Source: Poindextera sp965277425
Lineage (GTDB): Bacteria > Pseudomonadota > Alphaproteobacteria > Caulobacterales > Caulobacteraceae
Assembly: GCA_965277425.1 (NCBI GenBank)
Contig: CBDICR010000006.1
Location: 310,001 to 374,000 of the forward strand
Reading direction: 5' to 3'
Length of the DNA: 64,000 bases
The position numbers and the translations under genes are program-made. How positions within the stretch are numbered: the first letter of the stretch is position 1; each line of letters opens with the position of its first letter. Shown one piece after another: positions 49,196 to 57,138 of the stretch. The notes beneath the pieces were generated by a model. That model was not told the DNA's origin. It searched no databases and saw only the letters and a program-made list of their open reading frames with translations.

Positions 49196-50911
49196 ATGAC
49201 CGCCGCCACCGCCACCCTGGACAAGCCCGAGGACGAACTGGCCCTCGCCCGAGCGGAGGTGCTCGCCGGCGACGGCGAACGTGCGGTCGCGCGTCTGAGT
49301 TCGCTTCTCGTCGATGACGGCTTTTCGCCGGACCTCCACTACTGGCTCTCGGCGGCCCACGGTGCGGCCGGCCAGAAGAGCGCGCAGATCGAAGCCCTTC
49401 GCAAGGCCGAGACTCTCCACACCCTTCAGATCATCAAGGAGTCCGGCGGCGACCTGGCCCGCTTTCAAGCGGATGCGGCCTACGCGGCGGCCGTGGGCGA
49501 TCGCTTCTATCGGGCCAAGCTCGTGGCCTGCGCCAGCCTGGCCTTTGGGCGCGCGGCGATGGATCCGGGCGCCTCGGCGAACCTGCTCTTGAGCTACGGT
49601 CTTTCATTGCAGCATCAGGGCCGGGTGGAAGACGCCGCCGCCATCTTCGCTGTTGCGGCCGAAGCCTATCCCTCGCCGCGTGTGCACGAGTTTCTGCTGT
49701 TCGCGAGCTTCTTCGTCGATGCGGGAGTCAATCGCCACGCCGCCGAGGCCAGGCGCTGGGCGCAGCGCTACGCGCCGCAGCTCGATCCGAAGACTCTGCG
49801 CTTCGCCAATGCGCGCGATGCGAACCGGCGCTTGAGGATCGGCTATGTGGCGCCGAGCTTCACCGGAACCCAGGTCCGTCAGTTCGTCTTGCCGGTGCTT
49901 GACGCACACGATCCGTCCGCGGTCGAGATATTCCTCTACGCGGCCGACGCCAAGGCGGAGGCCGGCGTTCCAGCCGCCGACATCCGTTCGATCGGCGGCC
50001 TTACCGATGGCGACGCGGCAGCGCTTATCAGCGCCGACCAGATCGATGTTCTGGTCGATCTCTGGGGTCACACAGCCGGCGGGCGGCTGGGCGTGCTGAC
50101 GTTGAAGCCCGCGCCGGTGCAGGTCGCGTGGATCAATTACGTCCAGACGACCGGACTGACGGCGATCGACTACGTCATCCATTGCGAGGGCATGGAAGCC
50201 CCCGCAACGGCGGGTCTGTTCGTGGAGACAGTCTGGACGCTTGGGCCGATCATGGCCCCGTTCCGGGCTGACGTCCGCGCCGATCCGACGCCCGCGCCGG
50301 CGCTGCGCAACGGCTATGTGACGTTTGCGAGCTTCAACAATCCGGCCAAGCTCAGCGACCAGACCATCGCGGGCTGGGCCCGCGTGCTGCTGGCGCGCCC
50401 CCGCTCCAAGCTGCTGTTGAAATATGCCTATTTCGCCGATCCTGTCCTCCAGAACGCCACCTGCGCGCGTTTCGCCGCGCATGGCGTCGATCCCGAACGA
50501 CTGGAATTTCGCGGCCATACGACTGGCCCCGACTATTTGAGAGAGTTTGGGGACGTCGATCTGGCGCTCGATCCGTCACCGTGCCCGGGCGGCACGACCA
50601 CGTCCGACGCCATCGCCGCCGGCGTTCCGGTCCTGACGCTGCGCGGCGGCGACTTCTACGCCCGCATCGGACTGGCGAGCCTTGTTCCGCTCGGCCTGCC
50701 CGAGTTGGTGGCGGAGAGTTGGGACGACTATGTCGCCAAGGCTGAACGGCTCACCGAGAATTTCGAAGCGCTGAACGCGCTGCGCGATCGGGTGCGGGTG
50801 GCGTTCGACGCCTCGCCGGCGCGCGATGAGGCCGGCTTCACACGGATCCTGGAAAAGGCCTTCCGCGAGATGTTCGTTCGCTGGTGCGAGAAGGAGGCGG
50901 TCAATGGCTGA
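49196..50911 (+). CDS. SPINDLY/OGT-type glycosyltransferase (GT41-like)
   Basis: 571 residues. An N-terminal helical region with TPR-like repeats (to about 200) precedes the glycosyltransferase domain: RLRIGYVAPSF (about 215), DLWGHTAGGRLGVLTLKPAPVQVAW (split: DLWGHTAGGRLGVL, about 286), FASFNNPAKLSDQTI (about 382), LLLKYAY with the UDP-binding Lys (about 408), and DPSPCPGGTTTSDAI (about 460). By eye the His that most GT41 proteins carry after GYV-x2-F is replaced (FTGTQV here). Relatives include flagellin glycosyltransferases (FlmG) of Caulobacter. The adjoining dioxygenase start overlaps its stop by 8 bases. Acceptor not known. Confidence 0.85.
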   Translation: MTAATATLDKPEDELALARAEVLAGDGERAVARLSSLLVDDGFSPDLHYWLSAAHGAAGQKSAQIEALRKAETLHTLQIIKESGGDLARFQADAAYAAAVGDRFYRAKLVACASLAFGRAAMDPGASANLLLSYGLSLQHQGRVEDAAAIFAVAAEAYPSPRVHEFLLFASFFVDAGVNRHAAEARRWAQRYAPQLDPKTLRFANARDANRRLRIGYVAPSFTGTQVRQFVLPVLDAHDPSAVEIFLYAADAKAEAGVPAADIRSIGGLTDGDAAALISADQIDVLVDLWGHTAGGRLGVLTLKPAPVQVAWINYVQTTGLTAIDYVIHCEGMEAPATAGLFVETVWTLGPIMAPFRADVRADPTPAPALRNGYVTFASFNNPAKLSDQTIAGWARVLLARPRSKLLLKYAYFADPVLQNATCARFAAHGVDPERLEFRGHTTGPDYLREFGDVDLALDPSPCPGGTTTSDAIAAGVPVLTLRGGDFYARIGLASLVPLGLPELVAESWDDYVAKAERLTENFEALNALRDRVRVAFDASPARDEAGFTRILEKAFREMFVRWCEKEAVNG

Positions 50912-51713
50912 GGTGCGAGACCGCTGGATGCGGATCTGCGACGCAAGCGACCTCGACCCCGCCGCGCTGAAGGCGACCGTGGTCGCCGCGATGCGCGAGG
51001 CGCGGGTCCTGCGCATAACCGGCGCGGCGCCGAACGAAGACCCGTTGACCTATTGGCGCCAGATCGGCGAGGCGCTCGGCCGAAACGCGGACCTGATCGA
51101 GGACAGCGTCACCGGCGAACTGACCGCGACCGGCGGCGCCTGGATGGACGTCCGTTTCGAACCCGACCGCGGCGACACCTTTCGTCACCACAATGTCGGC
51201 CAGCCCTTGCACACCGACGGCGCCTATGTCGCGGACGCCAAGGCGCGCGAGATCACCCTGTTCTATCTCGAGCGCCAGGCGGATCGGGGCGGCGAGAGCC
51301 TGTTCGTCGACGCCGAGACGATCGAGGCCTGCGCGCGGGGGCGCCGGCCGGCGCTCTATGCGAAATTGACCGACCTGCCGATCCGTTTCGGCAAGGCGGC
51401 CGGGGCGAACCGGGTCTCGACGATCCTGCGTCAAGAGGACGGGCGGCGGAAGGTGAACTGGAACTATTATCGCGTCCTGGAGGGTCAGGGGGAGGCCATC
51501 GCAGCCTTGCGCGAGGAGTTTCGCGTCTTTCTCGAAGACATGATCGAACGCGGCGATGTCGAGTCGTTCCGGCTGGCGTCGGGCGAGGCTGTCTTTTTCC
51601 TCGATGAAGAGGTGCTGCATGGCCGCCGTGGATTTGCCGCGGAACAAAGCGGCGATCGGCTGTTGTGGAAGACCTATTTCACGCGCCAGGGCGACGCTGA
51701 TCAGGCGCGATAG
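50904..51713 (+). CDS. TauD/TfdA-like 2-oxoglutarate/Fe(II) dioxygenase
   Basis: 269 residues from the ATG at 50904, which overlaps the end of the glycosyltransferase gene by 8 bases, indicating translational coupling. The HxD iron ligands are in QPLHTDGAYV (about 99-105); a distal His is in EEVLHGRRGF (about 240) and the Arg of GRRGF binds 2-oxoglutarate. It should hydroxylate an unknown substrate, maybe a sugar or glycosylated product, using O2. Convergent with the FemAB-like gene; the stops overlap by 13 bases. Confidence 0.85.
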   Translation: MAEVRDRWMRICDASDLDPAALKATVVAAMREARVLRITGAAPNEDPLTYWRQIGEALGRNADLIEDSVTGELTATGGAWMDVRFEPDRGDTFRHHNVGQPLHTDGAYVADAKAREITLFYLERQADRGGESLFVDAETIEACARGRRPALYAKLTDLPIRFGKAAGANRVSTILRQEDGRRKVNWNYYRVLEGQGEAIAALREEFRVFLEDMIERGDVESFRLASGEAVFFLDEEVLHGRRGFAAEQSGDRLLWKTYFTRQGDADQAR

Positions 51714-52585
51714 GCGGGGAAGAATCCGCTGGCCGGCCGGCCGCCGCTGAGAGCGGCGTAGCGGGTCGGATCAAGCACCGCCCCGCACAGATGCGCCTTG
51801 CTCTCGGCATTGGCGAAGCCACGCTTGAAAGCGGCCAGACCGTCATCCGGATCGTCGCGAAATCCGGCGCCGCCGCCGAGATTGATGACGCCGCTGGCTC
51901 GGAAATGGTCAATCGCGGCGGCATAGAGAGCGAAGTTCGCCCCATTGGCGTAGCCAGCCGCATTGGAGGCGGTCAGGTGGTTGTAGATCACGCCCGCATG
52001 GTCGAACCAGAGGGTCATCGCGGCCAGCTCGTCGCCAACGAAGGCCGCGAAGGCGGTCAGCCGCGGCTCCTGCGCCAGGACCTGGAAATAGGTTGTCGTA
52101 AAGTCCGCCCCGCCGGCAATTCCGCGCCGCTCGACCAGGCCGGCGTACAGGTTCGTCCAGCGCTCCAGCTGATCGGCCAGCCGGACCGTCTCGATCCGGC
52201 ACCGGCGCAGGCCTCGGCGAATGCGATCACGGTGATGCTTGATCGGCTCGCACGGGCCGTCGACGAGATAGTGGGTCTTGAACGGGCGGCACAGCGGGAA
52301 GGCCGCCGCCAGCCGGTCTGGCCCCGGACCGCTCAAGGGGTCGGCGACCAGCACAAGTGAGACGCAACCTTCGCGGGTCAGCCGATCAAGACCGGCGTGG
52401 AGATCGGCGTCCGCCGCCATCACGGCCAGCGGATAGACGCCGGTTGCGTCCCGCGCGTCTTCACCGGGGATGTCGCGGCCGAGCACGAAGCTCGACCATT
52501 CCGGCATCGGGATGGGCCGTCCCATATGGCCGAGCGCCTCGGCGTAGAGCGGTGTCGCGTAGGGATGGACCACTGGGTCCGTCAC
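51701..52585 (-). CDS. FemAB-like GNAT acyltransferase
   Basis: 294 residues from a GTG at 52585. C-terminal GNAT-fold of the FemAB/Acetyltransf_6 type: ERRGIAGGADFTTTYFQVLAQEPRL, AAFVGDELAAMTLWFDHAGVIYNHLTASN (split: AAMTLWFDHAGVIYNHL), and the final INLGGGAGFRDDPDDGLAAFKRGF segment. Relatives add acyl or aminoacyl groups to glycans or peptides, often with acyl-CoA or aminoacyl-tRNA. Last gene of the minus-strand glycan operon; 11 bases after its predecessor's stop. Confidence 0.78.
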   Translation of the reverse strand: MTDPVVHPYATPLYAEALGHMGRPIPMPEWSSFVLGRDIPGEDARDATGVYPLAVMAADADLHAGLDRLTREGCVSLVLVADPLSGPGPDRLAAAFPLCRPFKTHYLVDGPCEPIKHHRDRIRRGLRRCRIETVRLADQLERWTNLYAGLVERRGIAGGADFTTTYFQVLAQEPRLTAFAAFVGDELAAMTLWFDHAGVIYNHLTASNAAGYANGANFALYAAAIDHFRASGVINLGGGAGFRDDPDDGLAAFKRGFANAESKAHLCGAVLDPTRYAALSGGRPASGFFPAYRA

Positions 52586-52596
52586 GCGCCCGCCGC

Positions 52597-53679
52597 CTAG
52601 GCCGTCAGCTGGATGAAGAGCGCGGTCCCAGCCACGAAGGAAAGCTGGATGCGGCGCGCCTCCCGCTCCAGCAGAGCGTCGCCGACGCGCTTGGGCCCAT
52701 CGCCAAAGGGCCAGAGGTAGTCGTCGAAGATGATCCATCCGCCCGGCGCCATGTGGGGAGTCCACAGCCGCTCGTCCTCGGCGACATGGTCCAACGCATG
52801 GTTGCCGTCGATGTGCAGCATGGCGATGCGGCCCTCGTAGCGGGTCCGGCCGAAAGCCGCGGTCTCGATTTCCAGTCCGGGTTTGAACTGTTCGGCCGCC
52901 TCGCGGGCGCCGGTGCGAAGATAGTTGAGCCGACCGGCGGCCAGCGGCGCGAGATTGATTTCGAAGATCCGCAACCCCTCGTCGGGGTCCATGGCGGCGC
53001 TGGCCCGATCGACGAAGGCCTCGCCCTGCGGCCAGGCCTCCTTTCGCCACGGGTCGATGCACAGGGTCGCGCCGATGTCGTAGTGGCGCGCCAGCCAGCA
53101 GAAGAGGGCGGCCGACTTGCCCCACCAGGAGCCGATCTCAACGACATCGCCTGTCGGCGCGCAGCGGGCGGCATCCATCACCGCCAGGGACTTCTCCTCG
53201 CTGCACATGCCGGGGATGGAATCGACCAGCCGGATTAGACCGATCCGCTCCGCCTCGCGCAGGGGCGGCTTCGGCGCGATCGCCGGCGCGGCGAACGGGT
53301 CCGCGGCGTCGATCCGGGCCAATCTCAGGCGCAGTTCGCGATAGGCGGATTCGGCGTCCAGCATGTTGCGCGAGCGCAGCAGCCTCACCTCCGGCGCGAT
53401 GGACGCGAGCTGATCGGAAAGGTGCAGCCAAGTGACGAAGTGCGGGGTGAAGATGCTGGTGACGCCGCATCGGCGCACGAGCGCCGCGAGAGCTTCGCCG
53501 AAGCCGGCCTCGGTGATGTAGGGTAGCTGCTCCCAGGTTTCGAACGCCGGCCGGGCCGGGTCGAACTCGAGCGATGAGGCGCCGATCACCCGGGCGCCCA
53601 TCGCAACCGCTTCGGCGCGATAGCTCAGGCCATCCGGCAGACCGGCGGGAAAGATCAGGACGGTCTCGGTTACGCTCAT
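52597..53679 (-). CDS. Class I SAM methyltransferase with N-terminal domain
   Basis: 360 residues from the ATG at 53679 (overlapping the GNAT stop as ATGA). The C-terminal half (about 165-345) is a Methyltransf_24-type domain: DVVEIGSWWGKSAALF (about 177-192), HIDGNHALDHVAEDERLW and WIIFDDYLWPFGDGPK. The N-terminal half (about 1-150) is a Rossmann-like region (VLIFPAGLPDGLSYRAEAVAMGARVIGASS split: VLIFPAGLPDGLSYRA) resembling the pre-ATP-grasp fold but no ATP-grasp follows. It methylates a sugar or other acceptor; co-transcribed with four other decorating enzymes. Confidence 0.8.
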   Translation of the reverse strand: MSVTETVLIFPAGLPDGLSYRAEAVAMGARVIGASSLEFDPARPAFETWEQLPYITEAGFGEALAALVRRCGVTSIFTPHFVTWLHLSDQLASIAPEVRLLRSRNMLDAESAYRELRLRLARIDAADPFAAPAIAPKPPLREAERIGLIRLVDSIPGMCSEEKSLAVMDAARCAPTGDVVEIGSWWGKSAALFCWLARHYDIGATLCIDPWRKEAWPQGEAFVDRASAAMDPDEGLRIFEINLAPLAAGRLNYLRTGAREAAEQFKPGLEIETAAFGRTRYEGRIAMLHIDGNHALDHVAEDERLWTPHMAPGGWIIFDDYLWPFGDGPKRVGDALLEREARRIQLSFVAGTALFIQLTA

Positions 53680-54248
53680 GCCTGGCGCACCAGACGAAGC
53701 GCCTCGGCCGGTGGCATGATGCGCCATTCGGGCTTCAACAGGCCGTACTGGTCGATGTCGACGCGCTGGCCGTCGAGCAGATAGGCCTGACGAAAGGCGC
53801 CCTCGCGCACGAAGCCCAGGCGTTCGTAGAGCGTCTTGGCCGCAAGGTTCGGCGCGATCACCTCGAGCGCGATCCGTTCGAAATCGAGACTCCGGAACAC
53901 GTAGTCGAGCAACAGGACCGAAGCGATGTAGCCGAGCCCGGCGCGGCGATCTTCCCGGTCTCCGACGTAGAGGCCCATGATGCCTTTCCGGTGCGGCCAG
54001 TCGATCGAGTGAACCTGGATCAGGCCCATGATCGTCTCGGGGCGGCGAATGGCGAAGACGATGCGGCTTTTCAGATTCTGCTCGCGCACGCTGGCGATCC
54101 ATTCGGTGGTGGTGGCGCTCTGCACAGGCCCGCGAAAACCCATGGTCAGGTCGCGTATGTCCGCATCGTTTTGCCAGAGGTTCAGCCGCTCCAGATCGCC
54201 GGGTTCGACCGGCGCCAGTCGAACCGAGGCCCAGTCGATCCCGCTCAC
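53676..54248 (-). CDS. GNAT acetyltransferase (RimJ/PseH-like)
   Basis: 190 residues from the GTG at 54248, which overlaps the methyltransferase stop in GTGA; the longer frame to 54287 overlaps 43 bases of that gene. VRLAPVEPGDLERLNLWQND starts the fold; the acetyl-CoA-binding region is DRRAGLGYIASVLLLDYVF (about 98-116) and the C-terminal NLAAKTLYERLGFVREGAF is a GNAT motif. It resembles sugar-N-acetyltransferases such as PseH, which acetylate the amino sugar formed by a DegT-type aminotransferase, consistent with that gene in the same operon. Confidence 0.82.
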   Translation of the reverse strand: MSGIDWASVRLAPVEPGDLERLNLWQNDADIRDLTMGFRGPVQSATTTEWIASVREQNLKSRIVFAIRRPETIMGLIQVHSIDWPHRKGIMGLYVGDREDRRAGLGYIASVLLLDYVFRSLDFERIALEVIAPNLAAKTLYERLGFVREGAFRQAYLLDGQRVDIDQYGLLKPEWRIMPPAEALRLVRQA

Positions 54249-54979
54249 GCGGGGATCTTCCGACAGATCAGATAGATACTGGCGCATAGGTCGGGATAGT
54301 GCTGGCCAAGCTGGTAGCAGCCCTCGACATAGTCGCGGCTGATCACCCCCTTTTCCAAAGCCAGGTCGAATTGGAAGTTGGCCAGGGCCTTGAAGATCAG
54401 GCCGCCGCGATGAATGGGGCTAAGCCCGCCGTCGCGTGCGGCCCGCTCAAGCGTGTCGAGGCTGAAGGTGTTGCGGTGACCGTTTTTCCACTCCGCCTCG
54501 GTGACGGCGGCGTTGTGGCGGATCAATCCCATCTTCACCGCGATCTGCCGAGACGGCGCATTGGCGTTCGGAACCAGCAGAAAGAGCCGGCCAGTCGGGG
54601 AGAGCCAGTCGGCGATCCGGCGCAGCACCAGCACCGGGTCGTCCAGATGCTCCAGGGTGTTGATCAGGAAGATGGCGTCGAAGGTCTCATTGAGGTCGCA
54701 GGCCTCGAAGGTCGAACAGATGAACTTCACCCGCGCGCCGAACCGGTTCCGCGCCGCCTCCACCAGCCCGGGCGCGGCTTCGACGGCGGTTAGATCGGCG
54801 TAGCGGCGCGCCAGCCACTCGGTGGAGTCGCCCTCGTAGCAACCGAGCTCCAAAGCCCGGCCCTCGGGCAGGAAGGGGTCAAAGGCGCGCATCATGTATT
54901 CGCGCACGATGGCGTCGAAATCGTAGTTGTACTTCCGCTCGCCGAACTGCCGAGCTTCGAGGTCGTAGTCGCGCTTCAC
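54245..54979 (-). CDS. Class I SAM methyltransferase
   Basis: 244 residues from the GTG at 54979 (overlapping the dioxygenase stop as GTGA). SAM motif I is ALELGCYEGDSTEWLA (about 44-59), and INTLEHLDDPVLVLRRIADWL (split: INTLEHLDDPVL, about 105) is motif with the Methyltransf_11/23 fold; RLFLLVPNANAPSR follows. It probably methylates a sugar or another part of the glycan made by this operon. Start chosen because it gives a 4-base overlap like the other joints of the operon. Confidence 0.82.
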   Translation of the reverse strand: MKRDYDLEARQFGERKYNYDFDAIVREYMMRAFDPFLPEGRALELGCYEGDSTEWLARRYADLTAVEAAPGLVEAARNRFGARVKFICSTFEACDLNETFDAIFLINTLEHLDDPVLVLRRIADWLSPTGRLFLLVPNANAPSRQIAVKMGLIRHNAAVTEAEWKNGHRNTFSLDTLERAARDGGLSPIHRGGLIFKALANFQFDLALEKGVISRDYVEGCYQLGQHYPDLCASIYLICRKIPA

Positions 54980-55752
54980 CCTTGGGTCTCCTTGTAGAGA
55001 CGCGTCTCGCGAGGCCGATACCATTCCTCGTAACTGGTCGGCGTCATGGCCTCATAGCCGAGCAACTGCCGGGTCTTTGACGAAAGCCCCCGCCCATACG
55101 CCTCGCCCAGGAAACGAGGATAGTCCATCTGCTGCTTGACGAAGGGTCGGCTGAAGCTGAGCGTCAGGGCCCTACGGATTTGGCCCGAGGCGTTGTGGCC
55201 AGCGGCGTGCCAGAGGTTGGAATCGAACAGCACGATCGAGCCCGCGCGCCCGACCAGCCGGTCTGACTGCGCCCAGAATAGATCTGCGCAGGGCGGCGTG
55301 GCGCAGTCGTGCGACCCCGAAAGCACATGGGTGGCGCCGTTTTCGAGCGTGAAGGCGTCGACCATCACCAGCATATTCAAGACCATGCGAAACTCGCCAG
55401 CGTGGGTCCGCACGTCGCGGTGGATCTTGTGCAGGTAAGAGGTCGTGGCCGGCGCGACGGTCGCGGGATTGAAGGCGTGCAGAATGTAGGGCGCACCGTC
55501 GAAATACCGGCTCACAAAGGCGTCCAGCCAGCCCTTCGCCAGGAAGGCGTCGAGGCTGTCGTACTGGCCAACCGCATGGTGCGCCGTTCCGTCCGCGCGC
55601 CCGAGGCCCGCCTTGATTTGGTATTCGCCGCACCGCGCGACGCTGGCCTCGATATCCCGCCCGATCGGGTCGAGTTGGTCAGCCGGCACCACCGCGTCGA
55701 ACAAGACCCAGCCGTGTGCCCGCATCAGAATATCGAAAGCGTCCATATCCAT
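54976..55752 (-). CDS. PhyH-type 2-oxoglutarate/Fe(II) dioxygenase
   Basis: 258 residues. Iron-binding HxD is in LHKIHRDVRTHAG (HRD, about 107-109); the distal His is in SNLWHAAGHN (about 182) and Arg in RRALTLSFSRP binds 2-oxoglutarate. Phytanoyl-CoA dioxygenase-like enzymes of this size also hydroxylate sugars and antibiotics. It lies 12 bases after the aminotransferase gene and overlaps the next gene, so is co-expressed with it. A second dioxygenase (TauD type) sits on the other strand of the same island. Confidence 0.82.
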   Translation of the reverse strand: MDMDAFDILMRAHGWVLFDAVVPADQLDPIGRDIEASVARCGEYQIKAGLGRADGTAHHAVGQYDSLDAFLAKGWLDAFVSRYFDGAPYILHAFNPATVAPATTSYLHKIHRDVRTHAGEFRMVLNMLVMVDAFTLENGATHVLSGSHDCATPPCADLFWAQSDRLVGRAGSIVLFDSNLWHAAGHNASGQIRRALTLSFSRPFVKQQMDYPRFLGEAYGRGLSSKTRQLLGYEAMTPTSYEEWYRPRETRLYKETQG

Positions 55753-55764
55753 CGCGATGCCTCC

Positions 55765-56910
55765 CTATACGGCCGACAGGACGCTGGACATCGCCTCGGC
55801 GACGCGGCCGATCTCGTCGATAGTCATGTCGGCGGCGAAGGGCAGGCCGAGGGTCGACCGGGCCAGGGTCTCGGTGATCTCCAAGGCGCCGCGCGGCGCG
55901 CCTGTGAAGGCCGGGCTCGCTTGGCAGCCGCGCCCCCACCAGCGGCGGGTCTCGATTCCGGCGGTGTTCAGGTGCGCCTCCACCGCGTCGGCCGCCCCGT
56001 CCGGCAGACGCACGACGCAGACGCTGGAAACCCAGTCCAGGCCCCAGCCGTCCTGAAAGATCACCTCCGGCAGGCGGGTCAGCGCGATGCGCAGATGCTG
56101 GGCGGCCAGCCCGTAGCGCAGGCGTGTGGCCGGCCAGCCGTCGAGGCCGGCCAGGCCGACGGCGGCGGCGTATTCGCTGAGCTTGGCGTTGGTGGCGATC
56201 CGGTGCGACTCGCGCGAACCGCGGAAGCCGAAGCTGCTCAGTTCACGGATCGCGGCGACAAGCCCCTCGTCCGTCGAAACGATAAACCCGCCTTCGCCAA
56301 CACCCAATGTCTTGGTGGCATGCAGGCTGACCATGGCGGGCACCGGCGCCTCGCCCAGCGCATCGAAGGCCGCCGCGGCATCGAGCAGGACCGGGATGCC
56401 CGTGCGGTCGCGGAACCGCGCCCAGGCGGCCAGGTCGGGCACATGGCCGAAGGCGGCGACCGGCAGGGCGACGGCGATTCTGCCCGGAGCCTTTTCAAGT
56501 TCGGCCTCCAGGCGGTCGGGATCCAGCATCCAGGTCGCCGGGTCGACATCGACGAACCAGGGGACCAGCCCCGCCTGAGCCACGGCATGAGCGGTCGCCA
56601 CGAAGGTCCAGGCCGGCATGGCGCAAAATCCGCCGGGCTGGGCGCCCATCGCCTGCAAGGCCAGCGTGAGCGCAAGGGTTCCGGTGGCGGCGGTGGCCAC
56701 GAAGGCCGGCCGTTTGAACCGGTCGATCAGGCGCTGTTCGAACGCGCCAAGCAGGGGCCCGAAGTTCGAGTACCAGCGCGCCTCGTCCATCTGTTCCAGA
56801 TAGGGCGCCAAGGCGTCCGCCGTCGGCATGAAGGGGCGCGCCACCGCGACCTTGCGAGGGGGTTCGCAAGGCGTGGCTGAAGCCGGGCGCGGCGCGCGGC
56901 GGGCTGACAT
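55765..56910 (-). CDS. DegT/DnrJ/EryC1/StrS-family sugar aminotransferase
   Basis: 381 residues. PLP-dependent: SLHATKTLGVGEGGFIVSTD (split: SLHATKTLGVGEGG, about 192) contains the Schiff-base Lys, and LLDAAAAFDAL (about 172) holds the Asp that contacts PLP. Members transfer an amino group to 3- or 4-keto sugars on dTDP or UDP. The local supply of dTDP-4-keto-6-deoxyglucose from RfbB makes a dTDP-4-amino-4,6-dideoxyhexose a plausible product (inference). First gene of a six-gene operon ending at 51701. Its promoter region is next to tRNA-Met. Confidence 0.85.
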   Translation of the reverse strand: MSARRAPRPASATPCEPPRKVAVARPFMPTADALAPYLEQMDEARWYSNFGPLLGAFEQRLIDRFKRPAFVATAATGTLALTLALQAMGAQPGGFCAMPAWTFVATAHAVAQAGLVPWFVDVDPATWMLDPDRLEAELEKAPGRIAVALPVAAFGHVPDLAAWARFRDRTGIPVLLDAAAAFDALGEAPVPAMVSLHATKTLGVGEGGFIVSTDEGLVAAIRELSSFGFRGSRESHRIATNAKLSEYAAAVGLAGLDGWPATRLRYGLAAQHLRIALTRLPEVIFQDGWGLDWVSSVCVVRLPDGAADAVEAHLNTAGIETRRWWGRGCQASPAFTGAPRGALEITETLARSTLGLPFAADMTIDEIGRVAEAMSSVLSAV

Positions 56911-57031
56911 GGCGGCGGCTTTCCGTTCGGGCGAATCCCGCCGCCGAGCGGAGCACGAGCGTGGTTAACAGGTTCTCTCACACGCGCTCGACGCGGAGGT
57001 CGACCTGAGGCCTGCCGCTTCTGAAATGACC

Positions 57032-57107
57032 GGTAGCTGGGGGCGGGATCGAACCGCCGACCTGTGGGTTATGAATCCACCGCTCTAACCATCTGAGCTA
57101 CCCAGCC
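57032..57107 (-). tRNA. tRNA-Met (anticodon CAT), elongator-like
   Basis: The minus strand reads GGCTGGG-TA-GCTC-AGATGGTTA-GAGC-G then GTGGA-TTCATAA-CCCAC, AGGTC, GGCGG-TTCGATC-CCGCC, CCCAGCT-ACC. All arms have canonical length, anticodon CAT; the last anticodon-stem pair is A-C. The acceptor has G-T at the end. Elongator rather than initiator because the GGG/CCC anticodon-stem run of initiators is missing. CC but no A of CCA is encoded. Confidence 0.93.
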
Positions 57108-57138
57108 AAACCGAGGGCGCTGGGTTATAGGGGCAAGG

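Noticed and set aside
55309..56880. 523-codon plus-strand frame
   Set aside because: Antisense shadow of the dioxygenase and DegT genes, whose catalytic residues are intact.
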